DNA of 64,000 nt from assembly GCA_012033055.1 (NCBI GenBank), contig JAAUPR010000003.1, forward strand, positions 43,125 to 107,124. The letters are read 5' to 3'. Position numbers and translations under genes: made by a program. The stretch's first letter is position 1. The number at the start of each line of letters is the position of its first letter. Positions 63,744 through 64,000 of this stretch are shown one piece after another. The stretch is from Limnothrix sp. RL_2_0 (lineage in GTDB: Bacteria > Cyanobacteriota > Cyanobacteriia > Cyanobacteriales > MRBY01). The notes under the pieces are model-generated. The model searched no databases. It was not told where the DNA came from and worked only from the letters and a program-made list of their open reading frames with translations.

Positions 63744-64000
63744 ATGTTAGACGAAAAAGCAAAAAAAGAGATGCTCCTCAAAATTCCCCACGCCCTATAT
63801 ATTTGCGGCGTACGGGATGGCGATGAGATGAATGGTTTTACGGCCAGTTGGGTGATGCAAGGATCCTTTAAGCCCCCCCTCGTGATTAACTGTGTCCGCT
63901 CCGATTCTGGCTCCCATGCCATGCTCAAAAAAACAGGCGTATTTTCCTTGAGCTTCCTCGACAATACCCAAAAGGATATGGCCGCAAATTTCTTTAAGCC
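63744..64000 (+). CDS. Flavin-reductase-like protein, 5' part
   Basis: An open frame starting at ATG 63744, eight bases after AGGAG (63731-63735), and still open at the window end. The 85 visible residues include KIPHALYICGVRDGDEMNGF, FTASWVMQGSFKPPLVINCV and GVFSLSFLDNT, the N-terminal half of the FMN-binding split-barrel flavin reductase domain. Cyanobacterial proteins of this type may be stand-alone reductases or the C-terminal part of flavodiiron proteins; this one starts the gene, so a stand-alone protein is favoured. Confidence 0.8.
   Translation, partial: MLDEKAKKEMLLKIPHALYICGVRDGDEMNGFTASWVMQGSFKPPLVINCVRSDSGSHAMLKKTGVFSLSFLDNTQKDMAANFFK

Noticed and set aside
1..64000. CRISPR array, rRNA operon or prophage
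   Set aside because: No regularly spaced repeats, no rRNA motifs and no phage structural genes were seen on either strand.

Overview
The window is a chromosomal segment of a cyanobacterium. The evidence is aerobic chlorophyll biosynthesis (acsF), two phycobilisome genes (apcD and cpcG), the cyanobacterial NDH-1 subunit ndhN, crtD, urtE, and the palindrome GCGATCGC (HIP1) scattered through genes and spacers on both strands. The truncated haemoglobin GlbN has His46, His70 and His117 spaced as in Synechococcus sp. PCC 7002. This points to that marine/euryhaline unicellular clade or a close relative; the placement is inference. No rRNA, CRISPR array, prophage or complete insertion sequence was seen.

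Layout. 0-8 kb: a DUF3892 remnant, ndhN, an envelope-stress operon (ECF sigma, putative anti-sigma, Spy-like protein), tRNA-Asn, a HetZ/PatU-like pair and a transglutaminase-like membrane protein. 8-19 kb: tRNA-Ser and tRNA-Gly, apcD, membrane and cell-wall genes, an AEC transporter, a MITE, Uma2, a hydrolase, a Nudix enzyme, glcE and a truncated TIR gene. 19-30 kb: typA, a carotenoid oxygenase, a DUF928 protein, acsF, an IMPase-like phosphatase, an ABC ATPase, nadB and a second MITE copy. 30-42 kb: a DnaJ C-terminal-domain membrane protein, a DUF1772/NmrA pair next to an AraC regulator, a FlaR-like kinase, ndk, a short PspA-like protein, a REC-GGDEF-EAL protein, cpcG and an orphan TpsB transporter. 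42-54 kb: a HAD hydrolase, ilvA, a TrpD2-like protein, a HEAT-repeat protein, a Dam-type methylase with a PD-(D/E)XK nuclease, glbN, ffh, a different MITE, a MntA/HepT pair, crtD, a cyclase fragment and a cyclophilin. 54-64 kb: an orphan urtE, then six co-directional minus-strand genes for envelope signalling, then moaB and the 5' part of a flavin-reductase-like gene.

The best candidate for an undescribed system is 55.2-63.0 kb. A coiled-coil protein, an inner-membrane OmpA/BON protein with a possible longin/roadblock-like domain, a Ras-like GTPase, a PAS histidine kinase, a paralogue of the coiled-coil protein and a PAS/GAF adenylate cyclase lie head to tail. The kinase and the cyclase share the same N-terminal sensor region.

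A second window-wide pattern is technical or evolutionary. At least seven, probably eight, genes contain exactly one missing base, and restoring it gives a sensible conserved C-terminus or start. Four of the sites touch or lie near HIP1 palindromes and two are in A-runs. Uncorrected long-read deletions are the simplest explanation, so broken genes here should not be taken as real without read-level checks.
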